Below are positions 37,510 through 45,466 of a stretch of DNA of 56,648 bases, piece by piece (position 1 is the stretch's first letter; each line of letters begins with the position of its first letter). The notes beneath the pieces were generated by a model. It saw only the letters and a list, made by a program, of their open reading frames with translations, was not told the DNA's origin and ran no database searches. The translations under genes were made by a program, and so were the position numbers. Location of the stretch: NCBI GenBank assembly GCA_946403625.1, contig CAMJAP010000010.1:1-56648 (forward strand), in the 5' to 3' direction. Source of the DNA: an uncultured Lachnospiraceae bacterium. Its GTDB lineage: Bacteria; Bacillota; Clostridia; Lachnospirales; Lachnospiraceae.

Positions 37510-38697
37510 ATGATTTCACAACACTACAAAGATATGTGTGCAACCCCGTCCGTGATCCGCGCTTTGGCGGTATATGCAAGCGAGCGCGGCAAGGAGATCG
37601 GCTACGAGAACGTATTTGACTACAGCCTGGGCAATCCGTCCGTCCCGGTACCGGATGCCTTCAATGAGGCAGTGATCCGTATCCTGCAGACCAAGACTTC
37701 TTCGCAGGCACACGGCTACAGCCCGAACCCGGGAAATCCGGAAGTGCGCCGTATCGTGGCGGATTCTTTGAAGAGAAGATTCGGCATTGATTACAAGACC
37801 GAGCATATCTTTATGACATCGGCAGCGGCATCGGCGATCGCGCATGCCCTGCGCTGCGTAACCCAGCCGGGGGATGAAGTGCTGACCTTTGCACCGTATT
37901 TCCCGGAGTACAATCCGTACATCAATCAGACCGGAGCAGTGCTGAAGGTGGTTCCGGCAGATACGACGAGTTTCCAGATCAATTTTGCTGCATTTAAGGA
38001 GATGCTGAACCCGAAGGTGCAGGCAGTGCTGATCAATACGCCGAACAACCCTTCCGGTATCGCATATTCTTCCGCAACCCTGCAGAAGCTGGCAGAGATC
38101 CTGTATGCAAAGCAGGAAGAATACGGCCACGAGATCTTCCTGATCTCCGATGAACCGTATCGTGAGATCGTGTTTGCGGGAGCGGATGCGCCGTTTGTGT
38201 CCAAATTCTATGACAATACACTGTGCTGCTATTCCTGGTCGAAGTCCTTATCCATCCCGGGTGAGCGCATCGGCTATGTGGCAGTAAACCCGAAGGCAAA
38301 GGATGCGGAGATGATCGTACCGATGTGCGTACAGATCTCCCGCGGTACCGGACATAACTGCCCGTCGTCTTTGATCCAGCAGGCGGTGGCAGAGTGCATT
38401 GATATGACCAGCGACCTGTCCGTATATGAGACGAATATGAACCTTTTGTATAACGAACTGAAGGATCTCGGATTTACCGTAGTGAAGCCGGGCGGAACTT
38501 TCTACATCTTCCCGAAGGCTCTGGAAGAGGATGCAAATGCATTCTGCGAAAAGGCAAAGAAGTACGATCTGATCCTGGTGCCGTCCGATTCGTTCGGCGT
38601 GAAGGGCTACTTCCGTATGGCATACTGCATCGATACGGAAAAGGTGGAGCGTTCTCTGGTAGCGCTGCGCGAATTTGTAAATAAGGAGTATAGATAA
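37510..38697 (+). CDS. Class I/II PLP aminotransferase (second)
   Basis: 395 residues, complete. The PLP lysine is in CYSWSKSLSIPGERIGYVAV, with NTPNNPSG and SDEPYREIVFAG as further cofactor contacts. It belongs to a different branch from the neighbour at 36334, so it is not a recent duplicate. TAGGAG lies before the ATG. Its last base overlaps the ATG of uppP (TAATG), tying it to the same mRNA. Confidence 0.94.
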   Translation: MISQHYKDMCATPSVIRALAVYASERGKEIGYENVFDYSLGNPSVPVPDAFNEAVIRILQTKTSSQAHGYSPNPGNPEVRRIVADSLKRRFGIDYKTEHIFMTSAAASAIAHALRCVTQPGDEVLTFAPYFPEYNPYINQTGAVLKVVPADTTSFQINFAAFKEMLNPKVQAVLINTPNNPSGIAYSSATLQKLAEILYAKQEEYGHEIFLISDEPYREIVFAGADAPFVSKFYDNTLCCYSWSKSLSIPGERIGYVAVNPKAKDAEMIVPMCVQISRGTGHNCPSSLIQQAVAECIDMTSDLSVYETNMNLLYNELKDLGFTVVKPGGTFYIFPKALEEDANAFCEKAKKYDLILVPSDSFGVKGYFRMAYCIDTEKVERSLVALREFVNKEYR

Positions 38698-39626
38698 TGG
38701 AGATCTTAAAGGCGATCCTCTTTGGTATCGTAGAAGGGGTTACGGAGTGGCTGCCGATCAGTTCCACCGGGCATCTGATCCTGTTGAATGAGTGGGTAAA
38801 GTTTCATCTGGATCCGGAACGCGAAGCGGCGTTTATGGAATTTTACGACATCGTGATCCAGCTGGCGGCGATCCTGGCAGTTGTGATCATTTACTGGAAA
38901 GTGCTGTGGCCCTTCGGAATTGCAAAAGCCGGTGCCGCATCGGAGGCATCCAAAGGCAAAAAGAAGAGCCGTGACGAGCAGGTGTGGAAATTGTTCGGAA
39001 ATGTGGTCGTAAAGCAGAAGATCTTTTGGATGTGGGTAAAGATCGTGATCGCTTGCATTCCGGGTGTGTTGTACGGACTGCTTTTGGACGAACTGGTAGA
39101 AAACCTGACCGCACCGTACAAACCGATCATCGTAGCAGTGATGCTGATCCTGGTCGGTATACTCTTTATCATTATCGAAACAAAGCATAAGGGTGTGAAG
39201 CCCAAGATCAAGACCATCCCGAACCTGACCTGGCAGATTGCGCTGGCCATCGGTTTTTGCCAGCTGATCGCAGCGGCACTTCCGGGAACCAGCCGTTCCG
39301 GCGCAACGATCATTGCCGGTCTGATGCTGGGCCTGTCCAGACAGGTGGCTGCCAACTTCACCTTCTTCCTGGCGATCCCGACCATGGCCGGAGCCAGTCT
39401 GGTGAAGCTGCTCAAGTTTCTGGGCACCGGTATGACGTTTACGGGACCGGAGCTGACCATCCTGATCGTTACTTCCGTTACGGCGTTTCTGGTATCTCTG
39501 GTTGCGATCCAGTTCCTGACGCTGTATATCGGTAAGAACAAGGATTTCAAGCCCTTCGGATGGTATCGTATTATACTGGGAGCTGCAGTACTGATCTACT
39601 TTGTGTTCATACGCCAAGGTGCGTAA
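38697..39626 (+). CDS. uppP: Undecaprenyl-diphosphatase
   Basis: 309 residues, several membrane spans. EGVTEWLPISSTGHLIL and PGTSRSGATIIAGLMLGLSR are the two conserved BacA/UppP motifs with the catalytic Glu, Ser and Arg. It removes a phosphate from undecaprenyl diphosphate so that the lipid carrier can be reused for peptidoglycan and other surface polymers; overexpression of the family gives bacitracin resistance. It overlaps the upstream aminotransferase gene by one base. A polar loop of about 40 residues (75-115) is longer than usual. Confidence 0.96.
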   Translation: MEILKAILFGIVEGVTEWLPISSTGHLILLNEWVKFHLDPEREAAFMEFYDIVIQLAAILAVVIIYWKVLWPFGIAKAGAASEASKGKKKSRDEQVWKLFGNVVVKQKIFWMWVKIVIACIPGVLYGLLLDELVENLTAPYKPIIVAVMLILVGILFIIIETKHKGVKPKIKTIPNLTWQIALAIGFCQLIAAALPGTSRSGATIIAGLMLGLSRQVAANFTFFLAIPTMAGASLVKLLKFLGTGMTFTGPELTILIVTSVTAFLVSLVAIQFLTLYIGKNKDFKPFGWYRIILGAAVLIYFVFIRQGA

Positions 39627-39665
39627 GGAGCTGACAGGAAAAGTGTAGCAAAGGGGGTAACAAAT

Positions 39666-39890
39666 ATGGAAGAATTCAATTTTATCGGCAAAAAGGTGTA
39701 TATCGAACTGGATACCGGAACCAAGGTGGACGGCACTCTGGTAGGAGCTGACGATCAGTGTCTGTATGTGAATGAGCTGGCAGGCCAGAATATCCATCAT
39801 TTCATTGTGTATAAAAACAAGATCACCTATATCCGAAATGTGGAAGTAGGCGCAAACCGTATGCCGGAGCCGTATTTAAATAATTACTAA
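39666..39890 (+). CDS. Small conserved protein, Sm-fold-like (DUF6897 candidate)
   Basis: 74 residues. Starts MEEFNFIGKKVYIELDTGTK and continues with VDGTLVGADDQCLYVNE, a rhythm of five strands that recalls Sm/Hfq-like or SH3-type small barrels. I associate it with DUF6897 but cannot check. AAAGGGGGT precedes the ATG. It may read from the uppP transcript. A role in RNA or membrane regulation would be a guess. Confidence 0.75.
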   Translation: MEEFNFIGKKVYIELDTGTKVDGTLVGADDQCLYVNELAGQNIHHFIVYKNKITYIRNVEVGANRMPEPYLNNY

Positions 39891-39901
39891 ATAACACTGA
39901 T

Positions 39902-39930
39902 TTGACATTTTAACCGGTATAAGGTATATT
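39902..39930 (+). promoter_or_regulatory. Promoter for the DUF6465 gene
   Basis: TTGACA at 39902-39907 and TATATT at 39925-39930, spacer 17. It lies 44 bases before the start codon. Confidence 0.75.
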
Positions 39931-39973
39931 AAAACTTGGTGTACTATAATCTATACACGGAGCGGAGAAAACT

Positions 39974-40726
39974 ATGTCAACCAGGAGTGAAAAAGCGAAA
40001 GAGAGTTCTACAGGAATCTTGAAACCGTTGGCTGCTGCGTTTTTTGCGACCGAGCCGGAGGAAGATGACAAACTGCTGACACCGAAGCCGGTAGTAAAGA
40101 AAGCACCGTCCAAATCATCGATGAAAGAGCCGGATCCGTTACTCGGAGAACTGAGTACGGAAGAGGCAAGAGCGCTTCTGAAGGAGCAACTGGTCGGAAG
40201 GATCTCCAACGAGATCGGGGCCGGGAAGGAAGCACCGAAGAAGAAAGCTACTGCAAGTAAGAATACAGAAATAAAGAAAAAGGATGTTGTGGAAGTTTCG
40301 ATGGCATCCGCAAAGGAAATCGCAAAAAAGGTTTCCAAGATTGAGAATAAGATAGATACGAAAGCAGCAAGCAAGGCAGCTGTGAAGGAAACGGTTGCGG
40401 AAAAAGCTGTCGGCAAGAAGGCGGAGAGTGTTGCAAAGAAGGCGGAAATCCCCGGAAAGGAGAAGTCTTCCAAGGTGAAAGAAAAACCGGCAACCAAAGA
40501 TAAGATCGTTCTGCCGGTATCGGATGTTCCGGAAGAGATCCATATGGAGTATGCAGGGGAATCCTATGATATGGATGAACTGGTGAAAAAGGCCGTACAG
40601 GTATGGACCAGCGTATACAAGCGCAGCCGCCGGGAACTTTGGTCGGTAGAGTTGTATGTGAAGCCGGAAGAGAAGAAAGCTTATTATGTGCTGAATAAGC
40701 GCAAGAGCGGCAGCATCGATCTGTAA
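39974..40726 (+). CDS. DUF6465 protein with Lys/Ala-rich N-terminal part
   Basis: 250 residues. The first about 180 residues are low-complexity and rich in Lys, Ala and Glu (such as KKAPSKSSMKEPDP and KKAEIPGKEKSSK). The C-terminal about 65 residues, from EEIHMEYAGESYDMDELVKKA to VELYVKPEEKKAYYVLNKRK, match DUF6465, a domain found in Clostridia. No signal peptide. The basic N-terminal part may bind nucleic acid. The gene has its own promoter. Confidence 0.85.
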   Translation: MSTRSEKAKESSTGILKPLAAAFFATEPEEDDKLLTPKPVVKKAPSKSSMKEPDPLLGELSTEEARALLKEQLVGRISNEIGAGKEAPKKKATASKNTEIKKKDVVEVSMASAKEIAKKVSKIENKIDTKAASKAAVKETVAEKAVGKKAESVAKKAEIPGKEKSSKVKEKPATKDKIVLPVSDVPEEIHMEYAGESYDMDELVKKAVQVWTSVYKRSRRELWSVELYVKPEEKKAYYVLNKRKSGSIDL

Positions 40727-40747
40727 GAGAGCAGAGTATAAACGAGA

Positions 40748-41152
40748 ATGGATCAAAGATCCGAAAAAAGAATACGCATTTTTATGGCGGTTGCGATTTC
40801 GGTCGCAGCCGTCTGTTTGATTTTGGGGGCGAAGTGGTTTTTGCAATCCGGTTATCGGCTGGCAGAGTGCACTTTTCACGAGGCGACCGGCGGATGGTGT
40901 CCCGCATGCGGGAATACCAGATGTGTCCGGGCGTTGCTGGAAGGGGATATTGCGCTTGCGTTACGAAGTAATATCACGATCCCTTTTTTGATCGGTTTGA
41001 TCATCGCATTATATATCGAAAATCTTCTGGCATTAGCCGGCAGGAAGATTCATATACTGACCAGGCGGCGTATCGTATGGTATCTGGTCCTGGTGTTCTT
41101 TTTTATCTATTATATTGCAAGAAACTTTATTCCGGCGATCGCGCCTCTGTGA
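40748..41152 (+). CDS. DUF2752 membrane protein
   Basis: 134 residues with three likely transmembrane helices. The motif CTFHEATGGWCPACGNTRCV is the DUF2752 signature (C-P-x-C-G-x-T-R). The family is widespread and without known function. No clear ribosome site precedes the ATG, so it may be translated by coupling to the DUF6465 gene 21 bp upstream. It lies just upstream of the heat-shock promoter of hrcA. Confidence 0.88.
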   Translation: MDQRSEKRIRIFMAVAISVAAVCLILGAKWFLQSGYRLAECTFHEATGGWCPACGNTRCVRALLEGDIALALRSNITIPFLIGLIIALYIENLLALAGRKIHILTRRRIVWYLVLVFFFIYYIARNFIPAIAPL

Positions 41153-41159
41153 CACCTGC

Positions 41160-41188
41160 TTGACAAGAAATACAAGTAGTGTTATTTT
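41160..41188 (+). promoter_or_regulatory. Promoter of hrcA
   Basis: TTGACA at 41160-41165 and TATTTT at 41183-41188, spacer 17. The CIRCE begins exactly 40 bases after the first base of the -35, as at the grpE promoter. Confidence 0.82.
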
Positions 41189-41199
41189 ATTACTATGAA

Positions 41200-41226
41200 T
41201 TAGCACTCTACAGAAACGAGTGCTAA
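41200..41226 (+). promoter_or_regulatory. CIRCE operator (HrcA-binding site) upstream of hrcA
   Basis: TTAGCACTC-N9-GAGTGCTAA, a perfect CIRCE inverted repeat. It lies just after the -10 box and 27 bases before the hrcA start, so HrcA represses its own gene. Confidence 0.97.
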
Positions 41227-41253
41227 TATCAATAAGACTACCGGGAGAGAAAG

Positions 41254-42291
41254 ATGCAGGGAGAATTAGACGAGAGAAAAAAGAAGATTCTGCACGCTGT
41301 CATTCGTAACTACCTGGAAACGGGAGAGCCGGTGGGCAGCCGTACGATCTCGAAATACACAGATCTGAACCTGAGTTCCGCTACGATCCGTAATGAAATG
41401 TCGGATCTGGAGGAGCTTGGTTATATTGTACAGCCGCATACTTCGGCAGGGCGTATCCCGACGGACCGGGCGTATCGTATGTATGTGGATAATATGATGC
41501 AGGAAAAGGACAAGGAGATCGAGGAACTCAAGGGCCTGTTGGTACAGACCGAGGACAAGATGGACAAGGTCCTGAAGAATGTTGCGAAGGTATTGGCAAC
41601 CAATACGAATTATGCGACGGTGGTATCCGCACCGCAGATCCGCGGCAATCGTCTGAAATTTTTGCAGTTATCCAGAGTGGATGAGAACCAGATCCTGGCG
41701 GTCATCGTTGTGGAAGGCAATGTGATCCGCAATGAGATGATCCATGTGGACGAAGCACTCAGCGATGAGACGATGCTGAAACTGAACATTCTGCTGAACA
41801 CACATTTGACCGGACTGGCATTAGAAGAGATCAATCTGGGGATGATCACGGCGCTGAAAGAGCAGGCAGGCATCCACGGAGATATCGTCGGAGAAGTGAT
41901 GGATGCCATCGCGCAGGCGATCAAGGGCGAGGAAGATCTGGAGATTTACACCAGCGGCGCCAATAATATCTTCAAGTATCCGGAACTCTCGGACAACCAG
42001 AAAGCCAGTGAGCTGATCAATACCTTTGAGGAAAAGAAGGCATTGGCGAGACTGGCCACCGAGAAATTATCCGATGAGGGTAATACCGGCATTCAGGTTT
42101 ACATTGGCGAGGAAGCGCCGGTGCAGGCAATGAAGGACTGCAGCGTGGTGACCGCTACCTACGAACTGGGGGAAGGAATGCGCGGCAGTATAGCGATCAT
42201 AGGTCCCAAACGTATGGACTACGATAAAGTAGTCGGTTCCCTCCGTACGATGATGAATGAATTGGAGAGAGTGTATAAAAAGGAACAGTAG
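41254..42291 (+). CDS. hrcA: Heat-inducible transcription repressor HrcA
   Basis: 345 residues, full length. The N-terminal winged helix with SRTISKYTDLNLSSATIRNEMSDLEELGYI and HTSAGRIPTDRAYRMYVD is the HrcA signature. The C-terminal domain ends in the conserved VKGSIAIIGPKRMDY-type stretch (here RGSIAIIGPKRMDYDKV). It binds CIRCE and represses chaperone genes until heat shock draws away GroEL. It is usually the first gene of hrcA-grpE-dnaK; here a terminator follows and grpE is 12 kb away, with its own CIRCE. Confidence 0.97.
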   Translation: MQGELDERKKKILHAVIRNYLETGEPVGSRTISKYTDLNLSSATIRNEMSDLEELGYIVQPHTSAGRIPTDRAYRMYVDNMMQEKDKEIEELKGLLVQTEDKMDKVLKNVAKVLATNTNYATVVSAPQIRGNRLKFLQLSRVDENQILAVIVVEGNVIRNEMIHVDEALSDETMLKLNILLNTHLTGLALEEINLGMITALKEQAGIHGDIVGEVMDAIAQAIKGEEDLEIYTSGANNIFKYPELSDNQKASELINTFEEKKALARLATEKLSDEGNTGIQVYIGEEAPVQAMKDCSVVTATYELGEGMRGSIAIIGPKRMDYDKVVGSLRTMMNELERVYKKEQ

Positions 42292-42320
42292 ATATATTAT
42301 AATAGAAGAAACAGATACGG

Positions 42321-42350
42321 ACCGCCCGGGAAAGAACCGGGCGGTTTTGT
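42321..42350 (+). terminator. Rho-independent terminator after hrcA
   Basis: ACCGCCCGG at 42321-42329 pairs with CCGGGCGGT at 42337-42345, followed by TTTTG. It makes hrcA a single-gene transcript. Confidence 0.92.
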
Positions 42351-42373
42351 TCTTATAATACCTTTTATCCGGG

Positions 42374-42424
42374 TAGCACGCCCGGATTTTTCTTTAGCAC
42401 GCCGATTTTTTGAATTAGCACGCC
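42374..42424 (+). repeat. Three TAGCACGCC repeats phased at 21 bp
   Basis: TAGCACGCC occurs at 42374-42382, 42395-42403 and 42416-42424, exactly 21 bp apart, two DNA helical turns. The second and third are preceded by T, giving TTAGCACGCC, which shares its first seven bases with the CIRCE half-site. An inverted copy (GCGTGCTA) lies at 42541-42548, after the promoter. The only large space without a gene here (42292-42616) is filled by this array, the hrcA terminator and a promoter. Confidence 0.8.
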
Positions 42425-42482
42425 GTTTGGAAGTGATTTTTTTCGTTTCGCGTCATTTTCGTTGTCGTTCGTGTTTCTTTTA

Positions 42483-42514
42483 TTGACAGGGCATGGTTGA
42501 AACCATAATATAAT
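42483..42514 (+). promoter_or_regulatory. Promoter for the LRR/SLH/DUF4214 protein
   Basis: TTGACA at 42483-42488. TAATAT at 42506-42511 lies at 17 bases; a perfect TATAAT at 42509-42514 would need 20. The start codon is about 100 bases downstream and the inverted repeat unit at 42541 lies in the leader. Confidence 0.7.
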
Positions 42515-42616
42515 GGCGGTTATAAGGGCGGCTGCAAAAAGCGTGCTAGTCTCAACTAACCGGATGGAAGCGGCGATGAGAACGGCTTTTTGGAGTTTTA
42601 TGGAGGTGTGAGAGTA

Positions 42617-45196
42617 ATGAAACGGAAACTATTGGCAAAATTTCTTACGGCAGCGCTGGTCGTGGAGACGGTTCTTCAGGGCTGGGGGGCATTCCCGGTA
42701 CATGCAGCCGGTGAGATTCCGATTGATTCGGCACATTTTCCGGATGCGGAATTTCGGAAGATCATGAATCAGCGATATGATACGAACCATGACGGCTATT
42801 TGGATGAAAGAGAACGCGGCGTTTATAATGTTGTCTGTGAGGGCAACAAAAATGTAAAGTCCATGGAAGGAATTGAGTATTTTCCGGATGTCAGAGGTAT
42901 CTGGTGCAAGGATTGTGATCTGGCTTCCCTGGATCTCAGCCAAAATAAAGAGGTTACCGGTGTATGGTGTTCGGGTAATCCGAGGATCAAATCGTTATCG
43001 TTTCGGGATAATCCGAACCTGGAATGGCTGTATTGCCACGATTGTGATCTGCGATCTTTGGATGTAACACAGAATGATAAATTGGCATATCTGGAAGTAA
43101 ACACAAACGAGTATCTGGGGACGCTGGATGTAACGAATAATCCGAATCTGGAGCATTTAACCTGCGGTACCTGCGGACTCGCCAGATTGGATCTGTCGAA
43201 TAATCCTATCCTTACGCATTTGGACGCTTTTCAGAACAAATTCACCTCTTTGGATCTGTCGCATAATACGCAGCTGAAGAGACTGGATATTTGGAATAAC
43301 AGGGAACTGGGGAATATTGATGTCAGTATTTTCCCGGATCTGGAGTTTTATAATTGTGCATATAACGGAGTTACGGAACTGGATGTAACCCATAACGAAA
43401 GTCTGATGATGTTAATCTGTTCGGGTAACCCGGATCTGAAGAAACTTGATCTGACGCATAATCACAGACTTGCTTGGCTCAGATGTATGAGTACCGGTAT
43501 TAGCAGCCTGAATTTGTCTCAGTGTCCGCAGTTGTATTTCTGCCAGGTTTGTCATAATCCCGGCCTTACCAGTTTGGATATCAGTAATAATACACGGTTG
43601 ATCAAGATCGTGCAGGATGGAGAAATCGATTATTCCGAATATGACGGAATGAACTATGACTGGGTGATCAACTATGGCGGCAGCACGGACTATATGGATG
43701 ATCTTCGCTATTGGTTTATCGTTGATGACGCATGGTGTAATGTAACGGGAGTGCCTTCGCAGCCGGTCGGCAACGGTGATCCGAACTATTATGACTGCTT
43801 TATCAACACGAATGACGGTGCATCCGGAGATATTGTAACTCGCGGCGAAGCAATACAGACGCTGTATGAGTTGGCAGGACGGCCCGGATACAACGGCAGC
43901 GGTGCTTCCCGATTCAATGATTTGGATGGAGAATTTTATAAGGCAGCCGCAATCTGGGGAGCAGAGGAAAACATCGCATTGGGTTATCCGAATGTATATT
44001 CGGACACTTTTGCGGGAGATAAGCCGATTTCCAAGCAGGATCTGGCACTGATGGTTCACAGATATGCATTGGCTTACGGATATGACAGCGCATATGATTA
44101 TGGTAGAACGGATCACTTTAAGGATTCTTTGGACATTGATTTTTATGCCTGGGGTGCATTTACCTATGCGATCCAGTGGGAGATCATTCCGACAAAGGGA
44201 GATTATGTCTATCCGCACGGAAGAGCAACAGCGACGGAGTTTCAGACGGGATTAAAGAATTTTATGGATCATGTCGGAATTTCGAGATCGGTTTCTGTAT
44301 GCACCAGTGGTGGCAACGGAAATCTGACGGCGCAGGATAAGAATACACGACATTATACTAATCATAGTGAATGCTTTGGGAACTCCAATAACGGCGGAGG
44401 CTCCGGGAATAATAACAGCAATCCGGTGAACAACTTTAACAGAGAAGAAGCAACAAAGTTTGTTGATCGTATGTATAAGGTAGTGCTGGGGAGAAACGCA
44501 GACCAGGATGGAGAGAATTACTGGGTGCGTGAGTTGGAAAGCGGCAGAAAAGATGCGGTAGACATTGTATACGGTTTCTTTTATTCGCAGGAATACCAGA
44601 ATTCGAACAAGAGCAATAATGAGATCGTGACGGATTGCTATAATGCGATGTTGGGAAGAGATCCGGATTCATCAGGGTTTGATTACTGGGTTCAGCGACT
44701 GGATGTAGGGATGACCCCGGAGGCGATTCTTGCAGGATTTGTCGGAAGTCAAGAGTTTATAAACCTTTGCAGAGGTTACGGTATAGATCCGGGAACCTAC
44801 AGAACAACAGCTGCAAGGGATCAGAATTATGAACGCACCTATTTTGTATATCGTCTCTATAAGAACTGTCTGGGCAGAACACCGGATGTTGGCGGACTGG
44901 AGAATTGGTGCGGCGAACTCGGAAGAGGCGGCTCCGGTACAAAAGTGGCGTATGGCTTTGTCTTTAGTCAGGAGTATTTGAGAAAGCATACAAGCAATGA
45001 AGAGTATGTGGATATGCTTTATCGTACTATCCTCGGACGCGAGGCAGACTCGGCCGGCAGAAGAAACTGGGTAGGACAGTTGAACAGAGGCGGATCCCGA
45101 GAGCAGGTTCTGAATGGATTTATGCAGAGTCAGGAATTTGCAGAACAATGCAGGAAAGCGGGCATCAATAAAGGTGATCCGATTCCGGAACCGTAA
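42617..45196 (+). CDS. Large surface protein: EF-hand-like loop, LRR, SLH and DUF4214 repeats
   Basis: 859 residues from the ATG at 42617, chosen because GGAGGTG lies eight bases upstream; an in-frame ATG at 42590 lacks a ribosome site. The signal peptide ends near VHAAG (about residue 31). Residues 55-66 (DTNHDGYLDERE) form a complete EF-hand-like calcium loop. Residues about 85-330 are leucine-rich repeats of the bacterial type (LxxLDLSxNxxL). Residues about 400-555 hold SLH-type repeats (IVTRGEAIQTLYELAG, AAIWGAEENIALGYP). After a Gly/Asn linker (592-608), four DUF4214-type units (LGRxxDxxGxxxW) follow to the end. SLH would attach it to the wall polymer; the LRR and DUF4214 parts face outwards. 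Probable adhesin or S-layer-associated protein. Confidence 0.9.
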   Translation: MKRKLLAKFLTAALVVETVLQGWGAFPVHAAGEIPIDSAHFPDAEFRKIMNQRYDTNHDGYLDERERGVYNVVCEGNKNVKSMEGIEYFPDVRGIWCKDCDLASLDLSQNKEVTGVWCSGNPRIKSLSFRDNPNLEWLYCHDCDLRSLDVTQNDKLAYLEVNTNEYLGTLDVTNNPNLEHLTCGTCGLARLDLSNNPILTHLDAFQNKFTSLDLSHNTQLKRLDIWNNRELGNIDVSIFPDLEFYNCAYNGVTELDVTHNESLMMLICSGNPDLKKLDLTHNHRLAWLRCMSTGISSLNLSQCPQLYFCQVCHNPGLTSLDISNNTRLIKIVQDGEIDYSEYDGMNYDWVINYGGSTDYMDDLRYWFIVDDAWCNVTGVPSQPVGNGDPNYYDCFINTNDGASGDIVTRGEAIQTLYELAGRPGYNGSGASRFNDLDGEFYKAAAIWGAEENIALGYPNVYSDTFAGDKPISKQDLALMVHRYALAYGYDSAYDYGRTDHFKDSLDIDFYAWGAFTYAIQWEIIPTKGDYVYPHGRATATEFQTGLKNFMDHVGISRSVSVCTSGGNGNLTAQDKNTRHYTNHSECFGNSNNGGGSGNNNSNPVNNFNREEATKFVDRMYKVVLGRNADQDGENYWVRELESGRKDAVDIVYGFFYSQEYQNSNKSNNEIVTDCYNAMLGRDPDSSGFDYWVQRLDVGMTPEAILAGFVGSQEFINLCRGYGIDPGTYRTTAARDQNYERTYFVYRLYKNCLGRTPDVGGLENWCGELGRGGSGTKVAYGFVFSQEYLRKHTSNEEYVDMLYRTILGREADSAGRRNWVGQLNRGGSREQVLNGFMQSQEFAEQCRKAGINKGDPIPEP

Positions 45197-45211
45197 AAGA
45201 GATCATCGTAT

Positions 45212-45249
45212 GTTGCTGTTCACGGGCGAAAAGAGATGTGAACAGCAAC
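45212..45249. other. Perfect 12-bp stem hairpin without T-run
   Basis: GTTGCTGTTCAC at 45212-45223 and its exact complement at 45238-45249 with a 14-base loop, 16 bases after the stop of the LRR/SLH gene. There is no T-run on either side. It may be an mRNA-stabilising hairpin or a binding site. The rest of 45197-45466 holds the promoter and leader of the next gene. Confidence 0.7.
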
Positions 45250-45335
45250 GATTGTGTGATTGAGATCTGCAAATACCAAGATGTTGTAGAAAAGAGTAAT
45301 CCTTTGAATTTCAAGGAAAAAATCCAAAAAAATCC

Positions 45336-45364
45336 TTTACAAAGCGGATAACGGGGAGTATAAT
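45336..45364 (+). promoter_or_regulatory. Strong promoter of the secreted DUF4214 protein
   Basis: TTTACA at 45336-45341 and a perfect TATAAT at 45359-45364, spacer 17. The leader of about 95 bases contains GGGG and CCCC runs that can pair, then AGGAAAGGAG before the ATG at 45467. Confidence 0.85.
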
Positions 45365-45466
45365 TCCTAACATAAAAATATTCCAAATGAATATAAGGGG
45401 AATATAAAAATTGGGGGGGTAAAAAGGACCCCGTAAAAACCCGGGACGGGAGGAAAGGAGAAAGAA

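Noticed and set aside
42374-42424. Short CRISPR-like array
   Set aside because: Units are only 9-10 bases with 11-12 base gaps, there are only three, and no cas gene is near. They fit operator sites better.
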